Of a stretch of DNA of 64,000 bases, positions 8,669 through 23,792 are shown piece by piece. The DNA is taken from positions 1,427,729-1,491,728 of the forward strand of contig NZ_RDBP01000012.1 in the NCBI RefSeq assembly GCF_008042045.1, in the 5' to 3' direction. Position numbers and translations under genes: made by a program. This DNA is from Streptomyces sp. T39 (GTDB lineage: Bacteria; Actinomycetota; Actinomycetes; Streptomycetales; Streptomycetaceae). The number at the start of each line of letters is the position of its first letter. Within the stretch, counting starts at the first letter, position 1. The notes beneath the pieces were generated by a model. It was not told the DNA's origin and did not search any database. It saw only the letters and a program-made list of their open reading frames with translations.

Positions 8669-10651
8669 GTGGCTGACGTACCTGCCGATCTTGCCGCAGT
8701 GTGGCCACGAGTGCTGGAGCAGCTCCTCGACGAGGGCCAGCAGGGCGTCGAGCCCAAGGACAAGCAGTGGATCGAGCGCTGCCAGCCACTCGCCCTCGTG
8801 GCCGACACGGCGCTGCTCGCCGTCCCCAACGAATGGGGCAAGCGCGTTCTGGAGGGCCGGCTCGCGCCGTTGATCAGCGAGACCCTCAGCCGTGAGTGCG
8901 GCCGCCCCATCCGTATCGCCATCACGGTGGACGACTCGGCGGGAGACCCGCCGCCCACGCCGGCGCCTCCCCGTCACCCGCAGCAGGGCTCCCGCTACGG
9001 AGCTCCGCAGCACGACGACTCGCGCACCGGCGGTGGATACGACTCCGGACGTCCGGGCGACGGCTACGACGGCGGCCCGTACGACGGTCCCCGCTCCGGC
9101 GACCCCTATGACGCCCGTCAGAACGACGGCTACGAGGCGCCGCGCCAGAACGACGGGTACGAACCGCCCCGGCAGGGCGACGGCTACGAGCCCTCCCGCC
9201 AGAACGACGCGTACGACAGCCCGCGCAAGAGCGACGGCTTCGACGGATCGCGGCAGAACGACCCCTACGACACGTACGGCCGTCGGCCGGAGGCCGACGA
9301 CGGCCTGCCGGGCGTCCGCCCCACCTACCCCGAGTACCAGCAGCGGCCCGAGCCCGGCGCCTGGCCGCGCACCGCGGAGGACCTGTCCTGGCAGCAGCAG
9401 CGCCTCGGCGGGTTCCAGGACCGCGACCTGTACGCCTCGCCCCCGTCCGGAAGGGACCGGCACGACTACCGGTCCCAGCCGCCGGAGCGCCAGCAGTACG
9501 ACCCGCGGCCCGAGCGGCGCGACCTGCCGGAGCCGGGGGCCGGACACCGCGGTGTGCCCTCCGGCGCTCCCGGTCCGCTGGGCGCGAAGCCGGCCCCCGC
9601 GCCGGGGCCCGGTGAGCCGCACGCCCGGCTGAACCCCAAGTACCTCTTCGACACCTTCGTGATCGGGGCGTCCAACCGGTTCGCCCATGCCGCGGCGGTC
9701 GCGGTCGCCGAGGCACCGGCCAAGGCGTACAACCCCTTGTTCATCTACGGGGAGTCGGGACTGGGCAAGACCCACCTCCTCCACGCGATCGGGCACTACG
9801 CGCGCAGCCTCTACCCGGGCACCCGGGTGCGGTACGTGAGCTCCGAGGAGTTCACCAACGAGTTCATCAACTCCATCCGCGACGGCAAGGGAGACACCTT
9901 CCGCAAGCGGTACCGCGACGTGGACATCCTGCTCGTCGACGACATCCAGTTCCTCGCGAGCAAGGAGTCGACGCAGGAGGAGTTCTTCCACACCTTCAAC
10001 ACGCTGCACAACGCCAACAAGCAGATCGTGCTCTCCTCCGACCGGCCGCCGAAGCAGCTGGTGACGCTGGAGGACCGGCTCCGCAACCGGTTCGAGTGGG
10101 GTCTGACGACGGATGTGCAGCCGCCCGAGCTGGAGACGCGTATCGCGATCCTGCGCAAGAAGGCCGTGCAGGAGCAGCTCAACGCCCCGCCGGAGGTGCT
10201 GGAGTTCATCGCCTCCCGTATCTCACGGAACATCAGGGAGCTGGAGGGCGCGCTGATCCGGGTGACGGCGTTCGCGTCGCTCAACCGGCAGCCGGTCGAT
10301 CTCGGGCTGACCGAGATCGTGCTCAAGGACCTGATCCCCGGTGGCGAGGACGCCGCTCCCGAGATCACCGCCGGCGCGATCATGGCGGCCACCGCCGACT
10401 ACTTCGGGCTGACGGTCGAGGACCTGTGCGGTTCGTCCCGCAGCCGTGTGCTGGTGACCGCACGCCAGATCGCGATGTATCTGTGCAGGGAGCTGACGGA
10501 CCTGTCGCTGCCGAAGATCGGCGCGCAGTTCGGCGGACGGGACCACACCACGGTGATGCACGCGGACCGCAAGATCCGTGCGCTCATGGCCGAACGCCGC
10601 TCGATCTACAACCAGGTCACGGAGCTGACCAACCGCATCAAGAACGGCTGA
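8669..10651 (+). CDS. dnaA: Chromosomal replication initiator DnaA
   Basis: AAA+ ATPase that binds DnaA boxes and opens oriC. From the GTG at 8669 ([15 protein letters not shown], the conserved Streptomyces start) the protein is 660 aa, much longer than E. coli DnaA because domain II is a long disordered linker. Residues ~130-205 of that linker contain an imperfect repeat of the form QNDGYEPPR. The AAA+ domain has Walker A GESGLGKT (from residue 361) and Walker [10 protein letters not shown]. Domain IV carries the DnaA signature in [16 protein letters not shown] and [13 protein letters not shown] further 83 codons are open upstream but show no coding character. A strong terminator follows. 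Confidence 0.97.
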   Translation: MADVPADLAAVWPRVLEQLLDEGQQGVEPKDKQWIERCQPLALVADTALLAVPNEWGKRVLEGRLAPLISETLSRECGRPIRIAITVDDSAGDPPPTPAPPRHPQQGSRYGAPQHDDSRTGGGYDSGRPGDGYDGGPYDGPRSGDPYDARQNDGYEAPRQNDGYEPPRQGDGYEPSRQNDAYDSPRKSDGFDGSRQNDPYDTYGRRPEADDGLPGVRPTYPEYQQRPEPGAWPRTAEDLSWQQQRLGGFQDRDLYASPPSGRDRHDYRSQPPERQQYDPRPERRDLPEPGAGHRGVPSGAPGPLGAKPAPAPGPGEPHARLNPKYLFDTFVIGASNRFAHAAAVAVAEAPAKAYNPLFIYGESGLGKTHLLHAIGHYARSLYPGTRVRYVSSEEFTNEFINSIRDGKGDTFRKRYRDVDILLVDDIQFLASKESTQEEFFHTFNTLHNANKQIVLSSDRPPKQLVTLEDRLRNRFEWGLTTDVQPPELETRIAILRKKAVQEQLNAPPEVLEFIASRISRNIRELEGALIRVTAFASLNRQPVDLGLTEIVLKDLIPGGEDAAPEITAGAIMAATADYFGLTVEDLCGSSRSRVLVTARQIAMYLCRELTDLSLPKIGAQFGGRDHTTVMHADRKIRALMAERRSIYNQVTELTNRIKNG

Positions 10652-10665
10652 CGCAGCGGCCTGCC

Positions 10666-10698
10666 AGGGCGCCCGGGGACCTGCTCCCCGGGCGCCCT
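10666..10698 (+). terminator. dnaA terminator
   Basis: Perfect 14-bp stem (10666-10679 with 10685-10698) with a 5-nt loop, 15 bp after the dnaA stop codon and followed by CGGCGTTTTCC. It shields oriC from dnaA read-through. Confidence 0.9.
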
Positions 10699-10948
10699 CG
10701 GCGTTTTCCGGCCCCGGACACGGGGCACCGGACCAGGGACACGAGGCCCCGCACGGAGGCCGCCCCGGGCCTGCATCAGAGTGGCGCAGAGCCGGTCGGA
10801 GTTCCCCCGTGGGGACCGCGCGGTGCCGCCGGAACACCCGGGAAAGCCGGTCGCGACGGCCTTCGAGGTGTCCCGAGGGCCGTTCCGGAGCCCGCTCCCA
10901 CCTCGAAGCCGGACAGGGTGTGTTCGAATACCCGGCGGCCGGAGTCGC

Positions 10949-11463
10949 TTCTCCACAGATTCGGGAGTGATTTTCCCTCCACAGCCTGGGGACCGCGAAG
11001 TTGTCCCGTACCGGTCCACAGGTGCGCCGTGGTCCGGGGAGTCCTGGCAGGTCAGCCGGTTGTGGATTTGTGGCCGAACGATCTCCACAGTCTGTGGACA
11101 CAGCCGTCGTCCACAGACCTTGATCCACCTTGTCCACCGGCAGCCCACAGGCAGGGGTCCGTTGCCCACAGCTTTTCCCCACCCCTGTCCACTGTTCGGC
11201 AACGGAACACCACAGCTCACCGGGTCGAGTGAAAGGCGTCACACCAAGGAGGTCGGTTGCCCTGTGGGGAACCTGGGTAAAGCTGGGGACGGCACTGGGG
11301 AGAAGTACCGGCGGGCTGTGCATCGGGTGTGCAGAACTTTCCCGTGTCCACAGAGACACCGGGTTGTCCACGGGTGCCGCCCACAGGCGCAGTGGACAAA
11401 AAACCTGGCCTGACCTGCTCAAACGGCGTTATCCACGGTTTCCACAGCACCTACTACTACTCC
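10949..11463. other. Origin of replication oriC
   Basis: The 1,006-bp dnaA-dnaN intergenic region holds no gene but is dense in DnaA boxes related to TTGTCCACA. Ones I can place with at most one mismatch to TTGTCCACA or TTATCCACA include 10949-10957, 11093-11101 (minus), 11107-11115, 11130-11138, 11162-11170, 11344-11352, 11364-11372, 11391-11399 (minus) and 11429-11437; weaker ones lie between, including 11438-11446. Both orientations occur, and almost every box departs slightly from the consensus, as in other Streptomyces origins that rely on many weak boxes. No classical AT-rich 13-mers are present. The right end has a CTA triplet tract, described separately. Confidence 0.95.
11429..11463 (+). 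other. Candidate basal unwinding element with DnaA-trios
   Basis: Two directly abutting DnaA boxes, TTATCCACG (11429-11437) and GTTTCCACA (11438-11446), are followed after four bases by CTACTACTACTCC (11451-11463). Read 3' to 5', the opposite strand is GAT-GAT-GAT-GAG, the arrangement of the DnaA-trio element described in B. subtilis, where DnaA loads on single strand next to two boxes. This is the relatively AT-rich end of oriC. Confidence 0.55.
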
Positions 11464-11657
11464 CACTCTGAGTTACCGGGGAATTCGCTTGGAAGGGGGT
11501 CCTGTGCACAACTCGGCGCCGGGGCTCCGGCTGCCTCCTGTCCTGACTTGACCCCGACCCGCACCGAGTGTCGGCGCGGTGCGTCAGACTGGTCTCCGGC
11601 ATCAAGCCGACGACGAAGGCCAGCAGGGCGAGCCAGCAACAGCAGGAGGCGGTTCCG

Positions 11658-12788
11658 GTGAAGATCCGGGTGGAGCGCGATGTACTCGCGGAGGCGGTGG
11701 CCTGGGTGGCCCGGAGCCTTCCGGCCCGTCCGCCGGCGCCGGTGCTCGCGGGCCTTCTGCTCAAGGCCGAGGACGGCGCCCTGAGCTTCAGCAGCTTCGA
11801 CTACGAGGTCTCGGCCCGGGTCTCCGTGGAGGCCGAGATCGACGAGGACGGCACCGTCCTCGTCTCCGGGCGCCTGCTGGCCGACATCTGCCGCGCCCTG
11901 CCCAACCGCCCGGTGGAGATCTCCACCGACGGTGTACGCGCGACCGTCGTCTGCGGCTCCTCCCGCTTCACCCTCCACACCCTGCCGGTGGAGGAGTACC
12001 CGGCCCTCCCCCAGATGCCGACGGCCACGGGCACCGTGCCCGGTGAGGTCTTCGCCTCCGCCGCCGCCCAGGTCGCCATCGCCGCGGGCCGCGACGACAC
12101 CCTCCCCGTCCTCACCGGTGTGCGCATCGAGATCGAGGGCGACACGGTCACCCTGGCCTCCACCGACCGGTACCGCTTCGCGGTCCGCGAGTTCCTGTGG
12201 AAGCCGGAGAACCCGGAGGCGTCCGCCGTCGCCCTGGTGCCCGCCAAGACGCTCCTGGACACCGCCAAGGCGTTGACCAGCGGCGACACGGTCACCCTCG
12301 CCCTGTCCGGCTCCGGCGCCGGTGAGGGCCTGATCGGCTTCGAGGGCGCCGGCCGCCGCACCACTACCCGGCTGCTCGAAGGCGACCTGCCGAAGTACCG
12401 CACGCTCTTCCCGACCGAGTTCAACTCGGTGGCGGTCATCGAGACCGCGCCGTTCGTCGAGGCCGTCAAGCGCGTGGCCCTGGTCGCCGAGCGGAACACC
12501 CCGGTGCGCCTGAGCTTCGAGAAGGGCGTGCTGATCCTCGAGGCCGGCTCCAGCGACGACGCACAGGCTGTGGAGCGGGTGGACGCCGAGCTGGAGGGCG
12601 ACGACATCTCGATCGCCTTCAACCCGACCTTCCTGCTCGACGGCCTGAGCGCGATCGACTCGCCGGTGGCCCAGCTGTCCTTCACCACCTCCACGAAGCC
12701 CGCACTGCTGAGCGGCCGGCCCGCGATGGACGCCGAGGCGGACGAGGCCTACAAGTACCTGATCATGCCGGTGCGTCTGAGCGGCTGA
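11658..12788 (+). CDS. dnaN: DNA polymerase III beta sliding clamp
   Basis: Ring-shaped processivity factor, 376 aa, made of three similar clamp domains. The protein begins KIRVERDVLAEAVAWVARSL and ends at the conserved clamp C-terminus YKYLIMPVRL, which forms the pocket for polymerase and other partners. The GTG start at 11658 follows a perfect AGGAGG at 11644-11649; about 30 open upstream codons lack such a signal. It lies immediately right of oriC, the standard actinobacterial order. Confidence 0.96.
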   Translation: MKIRVERDVLAEAVAWVARSLPARPPAPVLAGLLLKAEDGALSFSSFDYEVSARVSVEAEIDEDGTVLVSGRLLADICRALPNRPVEISTDGVRATVVCGSSRFTLHTLPVEEYPALPQMPTATGTVPGEVFASAAAQVAIAAGRDDTLPVLTGVRIEIEGDTVTLASTDRYRFAVREFLWKPENPEASAVALVPAKTLLDTAKALTSGDTVTLALSGSGAGEGLIGFEGAGRRTTTRLLEGDLPKYRTLFPTEFNSVAVIETAPFVEAVKRVALVAERNTPVRLSFEKGVLILEAGSSDDAQAVERVDAELEGDDISIAFNPTFLLDGLSAIDSPVAQLSFTTSTKPALLSGRPAMDAEADEAYKYLIMPVRLSG

Positions 12789-12889
12789 TCAGCGGCTTCT
12801 GAGCGCCTGACCCCACAGGTGTGCAACCGCGTCCGGGCGTAGGCTCGGACGCGGGTAGGAATCGGCACACAACGATTGAGGAATCTCAG

Positions 12890-13768
12890 ATGGAGCTCGG
12901 TCTCGTCGGCCTCGGCAAGATGGGCGGCAACATGCGCGAGCGCATCCGCCGCGCAGGTCACACCGTCATCGGCTACGACCGCAACCCGGATGTCGCGGAT
13001 GTCCACAGTCTCGAGGAGCTCGTGGGCAAGCTCAAGGGCCCGCGCGTCGTCTGGGTCATGGTCCCGGCGGGTGCCGCGACCCAGTCCACGATCGACGAAC
13101 TGGCCGAGCTGCTCTCCCCCGGCGACGTCGTCGTCGACGGCGGCAACTCCCGCTGGACGGACGACGAGAAGCACGCCGTCGAGCTGGGCATCAAGGGCAT
13201 CGGCTTCGTCGACTGCGGTGTCTCCGGCGGTGTCTGGGGCCTGGAGAACGGCTACGCCCTGATGTACGGCGGCGACGCCGAGCACGTGGCGAAGGTGCAG
13301 CCGGTCTTCGACGCCCTCAAGCCCGAGGGCGAGTTCGGCGCGGTCCACGCGGGCAAGGTCGGCGCCGGCCACTTCGCCAAGATGGTCCACAACGGCATCG
13401 AGTACGCGATGATGCAGGCCTACGCCGAGGGCTGGGAGCTGCTGGAGAAGGTCGACTCCGTCACCGACGTGCGCGAGGTCTTCCGCTCCTGGCAGGAGGG
13501 CACGGTCATCCGCTCGTGGCTGCTCGACCTCGCGGTGAACGCGCTGGACGAGGACGAGCACCTGGACGGGCTCCGCGGCTTCGCCCAGGACTCCGGAGAG
13601 GGCCGCTGGACGGTGGAGGCGGCCATCGACAACGCCGTGCCGCTGCCGGCCATCACCGCCTCGCTGTTCGCGCGGTTCGCCTCGCGTCAGGACGACTCCC
13701 CGCAGATGAAGATGATCGCCGCGCTGCGCAACCAGTTCGGCGGCCACGCGGTGGAGAGCAAGAAGTAG
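12890..13768 (+). CDS. gnd: 6-phosphogluconate dehydrogenase (decarboxylating), short type
   Basis: Oxidises 6-phosphogluconate to ribulose 5-phosphate in the pentose phosphate pathway. The 292-aa length matches the short, GndA-like class rather than the ~470-aa enterobacterial type. The Rossmann motif [12 protein letters not shown] is at the N-terminus; [16 protein letters not shown] and the catalytic segment [16 protein letters not shown] follow. In the short class cofactor preference is often NAD+, which cannot be decided here. Its place between dnaN and recF is a Streptomyces hallmark. The start at ATG 12890 follows GAGGAATCTCAG. Confidence 0.92.
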   Translation: MELGLVGLGKMGGNMRERIRRAGHTVIGYDRNPDVADVHSLEELVGKLKGPRVVWVMVPAGAATQSTIDELAELLSPGDVVVDGGNSRWTDDEKHAVELGIKGIGFVDCGVSGGVWGLENGYALMYGGDAEHVAKVQPVFDALKPEGEFGAVHAGKVGAGHFAKMVHNGIEYAMMQAYAEGWELLEKVDSVTDVREVFRSWQEGTVIRSWLLDLAVNALDEDEHLDGLRGFAQDSGEGRWTVEAAIDNAVPLPAITASLFARFASRQDDSPQMKMIAALRNQFGGHAVESKK

Positions 13769-13823
13769 TCCACAGGTTGTGCACGGCGGTGCACAGCCGC
13801 CGGGGGAAGGTCGGCGCCACACC

Positions 13824-14951
13824 ATGCACGTCACGCATCTGTCGCTGGCCGACTTCCGCTCGTACGCCCGGGTCGAGGTCCCTCTCGATCCGGGCGTCAC
13901 CGCCTTCGTGGGGGCGAACGGGCAGGGCAAGACCAACCTCGTCGAGGCCGTCGGCTACCTGGCCTCCCTCGCCAGCCACCGGGTCTCCTCGGACGCCCCG
14001 CTGGTGCGCATGGGCGCCGACCGCGCGGTCATCAGGGCCGCGGTCGCCCAAGGCGACCGCTCCCAGCTGATCGAGCTCGAACTCAACCCGGGCAAGGCGA
14101 ACCGGGCCCGTATCAACAGGTCGTCCCAGGTCAGGCCCCGTGACGTGCTCGGCATCGTGCGGACGGTGCTGTTCGCTCCGGAGGACCTGGCCCTGGTCAA
14201 GGGCGACCCGGGCGAGCGCCGGCGGTTCCTCGACGAACTGGTCACCGCTCGCTCGCCGCGCATGGCGGGCGTCCGCTCCGACTACGACCGGGTGCTCAAG
14301 CAGCGCAACACCCTGCTGAAGTCGGCCGCCATGGCCCGGCGGCACGGCGGCCGGTCGATGGACATGTCGACCCTGGACGTCTGGGACCAGCACCTGGCCC
14401 GTACCGGGGCGGAGGTGCTCGCGCAGCGGCTGGACCTCGTCACCACCCTTCAGCCCCTCGCCGACAAGGCGTACGAGGCCCTCGCCCCCGGCGGCGGCCC
14501 GGTCGTCCTGGAGTACCGTTCCTCCGCCGGTGCGACGGGCGATGCGCACAGCCGCGAGGAGTTCTACGGGCAGTTGACGGCCGCCCTGGCCGACGTCCGG
14601 AAGCAGGAGATCGAGCGGGGCGTGACACTGGTGGGCCCGCACCGTGACGACCTGCTGCTGTCGCTGGGCCGCCTGCCCGCCAAGGGGTACGCGAGCCACG
14701 GGGAGTCCTGGTCCTGCGCGCTGGCGCTCCGCCTCGCCTCCTACGACCTGCTGCGCGCCGAGGGCAACGAGCCGGTGCTCGTGCTCGACGACGTCTTCGC
14801 CGAGCTGGACGCCCGCCGGCGGGAACGGCTGGCGGAACTGGTGGCCCCCGGCGAGCAGGTCCTGGTGACGGCCGCGGTCGACGACGACGTGCCCGGTGTG
14901 CTCGAGGGTGCGCGGTACGCCGTGGCGGACGGAGAGGTGACGCGCGTATGA
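13824..14951 (+). CDS. recF: DNA replication/repair protein RecF
   Basis: SMC-like ATPase that helps load RecA at gaps. 375 aa. The N-terminal Walker A motif [13 protein letters not shown], the ABC-type signature in the [16 protein letters not shown] region and the Walker B motif [16 protein letters not shown] are all visible. The ATG at 13824 begins [14 protein letters not shown], the normal start. It is coupled to the DUF721 gene by a 4-bp overlap. Confidence 0.96.
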   Translation: MHVTHLSLADFRSYARVEVPLDPGVTAFVGANGQGKTNLVEAVGYLASLASHRVSSDAPLVRMGADRAVIRAAVAQGDRSQLIELELNPGKANRARINRSSQVRPRDVLGIVRTVLFAPEDLALVKGDPGERRRFLDELVTARSPRMAGVRSDYDRVLKQRNTLLKSAAMARRHGGRSMDMSTLDVWDQHLARTGAEVLAQRLDLVTTLQPLADKAYEALAPGGGPVVLEYRSSAGATGDAHSREEFYGQLTAALADVRKQEIERGVTLVGPHRDDLLLSLGRLPAKGYASHGESWSCALALRLASYDLLRAEGNEPVLVLDDVFAELDARRRERLAELVAPGEQVLVTAAVDDDVPGVLEGARYAVADGEVTRV

Positions 14952-15484
14952 GCGAGGACGAGAAGCGGGCCGTCCCGGAGGCGTCCGGGGTGGACCTGGC
15001 CCGGGTCGCGCTGCGGGCCGCCAAGGAGCAGGCCCGGGCGCGCGGGGCGGCGGCGCAGCAGAAGAAGCAGGCCAGGCGCGGCGGCGGACTGCGTTCCGGC
15101 GCGCGCGCGGACGGGCGCGACCCGCTGCCGCTGGGCGCGGCGATCAACCGCCTGATCACCGAGCGGGGCTGGGAGACACCGGCCGCCGTCGGCGGCGTGA
15201 TGGGCCGCTGGCCGCAGATCGTCGGGGACGACCTGGCCAGGCACTGCGTGCCCCTGCGGTACGACGAGGACCCCGACCAACGGCTGCTGACGGTGCAGTG
15301 CGACTCGACGGCCTGGGCGACGCAGCTGCGGCTGCTGGCGCCCCGTCTGGTCGCCCGGCTCAACGAGGACCTCGGGCACGGGACGGTCCGTGCGATCAAG
15401 GTGCTGGGACCGGGCGGCCCGCAGCGCCGTTTCGGCCCGCTGCGGGCGCCGGGAAGCACCGGTCCGGGGGACACGTACGGCTGA
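14948..15484 (+). CDS. DUF721 (DciA-like) protein
   Basis: 178-aa protein of the DUF721 family, whose characterised members (DciA) are replicative-helicase operators in bacteria lacking DnaC/DnaI. After a basic, Ala/Gln-rich N-terminal ~60 residues, the KH-like DUF721 domain runs from about residue 65 to 155 ([18 protein letters not shown], then [17 protein letters not shown] and INxLLG-like ending RAIKVLGP). Its start overlaps the recF stop. Position among replication genes supports a helicase-loading role; that function in Streptomyces is inferred. Confidence 0.88.
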   Translation: MSEDEKRAVPEASGVDLARVALRAAKEQARARGAAAQQKKQARRGGGLRSGARADGRDPLPLGAAINRLITERGWETPAAVGGVMGRWPQIVGDDLARHCVPLRYDEDPDQRLLTVQCDSTAWATQLRLLAPRLVARLNEDLGHGTVRAIKVLGPGGPQRRFGPLRAPGSTGPGDTYG

Positions 15485-17860
<2,376 letters not shown>

Positions 17861-17901
17861 GTCGGTCTCAGCTGACCGCACGAAAGGACCGAAGACCAGC
17901 A

Positions 17902-20493
<2,592 letters not shown>

Positions 20494-20496
20494 AGC

Positions 20497-21180
20497 GTGA
20501 GTGGAGCCACGGGCGCCGGAGCGGCCGCTTCCGGAGCGAACGGTGCCCGTGGCCCTGCCGCGGACTCCCAGGGTGGGCACCCCACCGCTGACGACAGGGG
20601 GACTACGGTGACCGACACCAGGGGCGGGCAGCCCCAGTACCAGATGTTCGGCGGCGAGCAGCCTGCTCCGCAGCAGGCCGGCCAGCCGTACCACCCGCCG
20701 CAGGCGTATCCCTCGCCCGGCGGCGCCCAGGACGGCAGGCAGCAGGCCGGCCGTCAGGGCGGGGGCGCCGCCGTGCGCCGGCCGCGTACGGGCGCCAGCA
20801 CGACGCCGCGTACGCGCAAGGCGCGGCTGCGGGTGGCCAAGGCCGACCCGTGGTCGGTGATGAAGGTCAGCTTCCTGCTCTCCATCGCCCTGGGCATCTG
20901 CACCGTGGTCGCGGCCGCGGTCCTGTGGATGGTCATGGACGCGATGGGCGTCTTCTCCACCGTGGGCGGCCAGATCAGTGACGCCACCGGCTCCGGGGAC
21001 AGCAACGGCTTCGACCTCCAGTCGTTCCTGTCGCTGCCGCGGGTGCTGGTCTTCACCTCGGTCGTCGCGGTGATCGATGTGGTCCTGGCCACGGCCCTGG
21101 CCACGCTCGGAGCCTTCATCTACAACCTCTCCGCCGGTTTCGTGGGCGGTGTGGAGCTCACCCTCGCCGAGGACGAGTAG
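20497..21180 (+). CDS. DUF3566 membrane protein
   Basis: 227-aa protein starting 3 bp after gyrA. The first ~120 residues are a cytoplasmic Gly/Gln/Pro-rich disordered region ending in basic segments. Then come two TM helices ([20 protein letters not shown] and [20 protein letters not shown]) separated by an extracellular loop. This is the DUF3566 arrangement, found next to gyrA throughout actinobacteria; the mycobacterial relatives bind the Wag31/CwsA polar growth machinery. Function here is inferred at most to be envelope-related. Confidence 0.87.
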   Translation: MSGATGAGAAASGANGARGPAADSQGGHPTADDRGTTVTDTRGGQPQYQMFGGEQPAPQQAGQPYHPPQAYPSPGGAQDGRQQAGRQGGGAAVRRPRTGASTTPRTRKARLRVAKADPWSVMKVSFLLSIALGICTVVAAAVLWMVMDAMGVFSTVGGQISDATGSGDSNGFDLQSFLSLPRVLVFTSVVAVIDVVLATALATLGAFIYNLSAGFVGGVELTLAEDE

Positions 21181-21262
21181 CGCTCCACGGGGGTCCTCGG
21201 ATTCCGATTTTGGCGCTGCACGGTGGGTGCGCTAATCTTCAGAGGTCAGCGCGCAGCGCGGA

Positions 21263-21336
21263 GGGGCTATAGCTCAGTTGGTTAGAGCGCATCCCTGATA
21301 AGGATGAGGCCACAGGTTCAAATCCTGTTAGCCCCA
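21263..21336 (+). tRNA. tRNA-Ile (anticodon GAT)
   Basis: 74-nt cloverleaf. The acceptor stem GGGGCTA pairs with TAGCCCC (21329-21335), discriminator A at 21336. The anticodon loop CTGATAA gives GAT at 21297-21299. The T arm is CAGGTTCAAATCCTG. The 3' CCA is not encoded. Conserved position downstream of gyrA. Confidence 0.97.
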
Positions 21337-21515
21337 CAGTGACGATCGGCCCGGACGGAGACTCTCCGCCCGGGCCGATCTCGTTTGCCGGGCACCCGAG
21401 TTGAGGCTTCGGCGGCGCGGCCGACCGGTGCACGCAGGTCACCGATCGGTATCGGTCGGTGTGTATAGTCGGGCGCCAGAAGTCCTCATACGTCAAGGAA
21501 AGACGAGGTCGCGCG

Positions 21516-21650
21516 GTGAAGAAGCTTCTCCTGGTCGCACTGGCCGCCATCGGCGGGCTCCTCGTGTACCGCCAGATCCAGGCGGATCGCGCCGAGCAGG
21601 ATCTGTGGACGGAGGCGACCGACTCCGTGCCCGCAGGTTCGGGTGTCTGA
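21516..21650 (+). CDS. DLW-39 family micro-protein
   Basis: A 44-aa protein from the GTG at 21516: KKLLLVALAAIGGLLVYRQ, then IQADRAEQDLWTEATD. It has one N-terminal membrane helix and the conserved DLW triplet that names the family, found in many actinobacteria beside tRNA-Ile and gyrA. Function unknown. A strong terminator follows 18 bp after the stop. Confidence 0.85.
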   Translation: MKKLLLVALAAIGGLLVYRQIQADRAEQDLWTEATDSVPAGSGV

Positions 21651-21667
21651 GACGCACAGTCCTGGAG

Positions 21668-21702
21668 ACGAAGCCCCGGCCGCTCAGCGGCCGGGGCTTC
21701 GT
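21668..21702 (+). terminator. Terminator after DLW-39 gene
   Basis: Perfect 16-bp GC-rich stem (21668-21683 with 21687-21702) with a TCA loop. Confidence 0.9.
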
Positions 21703-21821
21703 GCCGTCCCGGGCCCCTTCGCGGCACGCGCTGTTGCCGGACCGTGACGCAACCCCCTTGAGTTCACCTCCGCAAATGACTAGCTTGCGAGAGCAAAGTC
21801 CGGCTGTGGAGGGGGAACACG

Positions 21822-23792
21822 GTGAGAGCAGGACGGCGCCGCCGCGAAGCGGTGGCCGCGATCGGTGCGGCGCTGCTCGTGCTGGCCGCGGCACCGCTGC
21901 CCGCCGCGGCCTCGGAGGCCGCCGGGCGGGCTTCCAGGGCACCGCAGACGAGCGCGGGCAGCGGTCTGGTGATGGTGCTGGACTCGTCCGGCTCCATGGC
22001 CGAGGACGACGGCACCGGACGCACGCGGATGGAGTCGGCCCGCCAGGCCGTCGGCACCGTCGTCGACGCCCTGCCCGACGGCCATCCGACCGGACTGCGG
22101 GTCTACGGCGCCGACCGCCCCTCCGGCTGCACGGACACCCGTGCGGTGCTGCCCGTGCGGCCACTCGACCGGGCGGGCCTGAAGGACGCCGTCCGCGGGG
22201 TGCGGCCCGGCGGGGACAGCCCGGTCGGGCTCGCGCTCACCGAGGCGGCGCGCGATCTCCCGGCGACGCCCGGCAGGACCGTCGCCACCCGCACGATCCT
22301 GCTGGTCTCCGACGGCGAGGACACCTGCGGAGGCCCCCGGGCGTGCGAGGTCGCCGCCAGGCTTGCCGGGGCCGACGCGAGCCTGCGCGTCGACACCGTG
22401 GGCTTCCAGGTGGGCGGCGCTGCCCGCGAGGAACTGGAGTGCGTGGCCAGGGCCGGCCACGGGCGCTACCACGACGCCCCCGACGCGGACGCGCTCGCAC
22501 GCCAGCTCCAGCGCTCCGCCGGGCTGTCGGCCGACGGCTACCGCTTCCGCGGCGCACCGGCCGCCGGCACGCCCGGCCCCGCCGGCGCACCGCTGCTCGT
22601 GCCGGGCCGGTACCTGGACACCATCGGCCCCGGCGAGCGGCGTCACTACGCCGTCGACCTCGACGCCCGCTCCACCGTGACCTTCGCGGCGACCGCGGTG
22701 CCCCGGCCGGGCACCGCGGTCGGCCCCCGTGACGGGCTGCGCACCCGGATCGCGTACGGCACGGAGGGTTCGTGCGGGTCGCGGACCGAGTACGTCGGGC
22801 AGGACGAGGGCGCGGCCCCGCTGACCTCCGCCGTGACACGTGTCCCCACCCCTCGGGGCGGCGGGCGCTGCGACCGGGCGGGCGGCTACCGGCTGGTCGT
22901 GGAGCGCGAGAGCGGGGCGGACACGGATTCCGCCCGCTGGCCCCTGGAGCTCGCCTACGAGGCACAGGAGCCGCTCGCCGAGGGGGTGACGCCCGCTCAG
23001 TCGCGGCCCGGGTACGGCAGCAGCGCGGACGCCGTGCTTCCGGCGGGCGATCCGACGGAGATCGCGGGCGGCACCGGCTTCAACGACGCCGAGGAGATCG
23101 CGGACGGGGTGTGGCGGGACGCGCTGCTGCCGTCGCAGACGCTCTGGTACAAGGTCCCGGTCGGATGGGGCCAGCAGCTGCGCTACGACGTGGAGTTCGG
23201 CAACGAGCCGCCCGTCGACGGCGGATCGGCGGCGCGTTCGTACGGGGCGACCCAGGTGTACACCCCGGCCCGCGTGCCGGTCGGTCCGGGCGCGGCGGGG
23301 TTCAGCCGTACGACCGCCTACGACGGCCGCCCGGCCGTGCTGGAGATGGGCACGGTCCCCGTCGCGTGGACCAACCGCCACGAACACCACCCGAACGTGG
23401 TGCCCGTGCACACGGCCGGCGACTTCTACATCGCCGTGACCCTCGGCGCGAAGGCCGCCGAGATCGCCCGGAACGCGCGGATCGCCGTCGTGCTGCGGGT
23501 GGCCGTCCTCGGCGACGAACTGGCCGGACCGCAGCACGACGCACCCGTGCGGGCCGGCGGGGGAGCCGGGGCGGGGGACAACAGGGGTGATTCGGCCGCG
23601 GGCCGAGACAGCGCCCCCGGCGCCGGGGCAGGATGGTCCGGCGCCGCGCAGGCGGCCGCGGTGGGCGGCGGCGCCGTTCTGGCCGCGACCGTCCTGGCGG
23701 TGCTCCTGCGGCGCAGGGCGGCGGCCACGGGGCCCCATGGCCGCGCGACGGACGCCTGGACGGACTCATCGAGCACGAGGAGAAGCGCGTGA
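21822..23792 (+). CDS. Membrane-anchored von Willebrand A domain protein
   Basis: 656-aa exported protein of unknown role. A signal peptide (GAALLVLAAAPLPAAASEA) precedes a VWA domain at about residues 45-230 with an intact MIDAS start (LDSSGSM) and the later TILLVSDGEDTCGG strand. Residues ~240-570 form a second extracellular domain, and a C-terminal TM helix (AVGGGAVLAATVLAVLL, about 608-630) plus a short basic tail anchor it. The second domain resembles the whole ectodomain of the next gene: compare GPGERRHYAVDLDA with RPGEKRYYRIDLDA and KVPVGWGQQ with RVPVDWGQQ. GTG start after GGAGGGGG; 4-bp overlap with the next gene. Confidence 0.88.
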   Translation: MRAGRRRREAVAAIGAALLVLAAAPLPAAASEAAGRASRAPQTSAGSGLVMVLDSSGSMAEDDGTGRTRMESARQAVGTVVDALPDGHPTGLRVYGADRPSGCTDTRAVLPVRPLDRAGLKDAVRGVRPGGDSPVGLALTEAARDLPATPGRTVATRTILLVSDGEDTCGGPRACEVAARLAGADASLRVDTVGFQVGGAAREELECVARAGHGRYHDAPDADALARQLQRSAGLSADGYRFRGAPAAGTPGPAGAPLLVPGRYLDTIGPGERRHYAVDLDARSTVTFAATAVPRPGTAVGPRDGLRTRIAYGTEGSCGSRTEYVGQDEGAAPLTSAVTRVPTPRGGGRCDRAGGYRLVVERESGADTDSARWPLELAYEAQEPLAEGVTPAQSRPGYGSSADAVLPAGDPTEIAGGTGFNDAEEIADGVWRDALLPSQTLWYKVPVGWGQQLRYDVEFGNEPPVDGGSAARSYGATQVYTPARVPVGPGAAGFSRTTAYDGRPAVLEMGTVPVAWTNRHEHHPNVVPVHTAGDFYIAVTLGAKAAEIARNARIAVVLRVAVLGDELAGPQHDAPVRAGGGAGAGDNRGDSAAGRDSAPGAGAGWSGAAQAAAVGGGAVLAATVLAVLLRRRAAATGPHGRATDAWTDSSSTRRSA

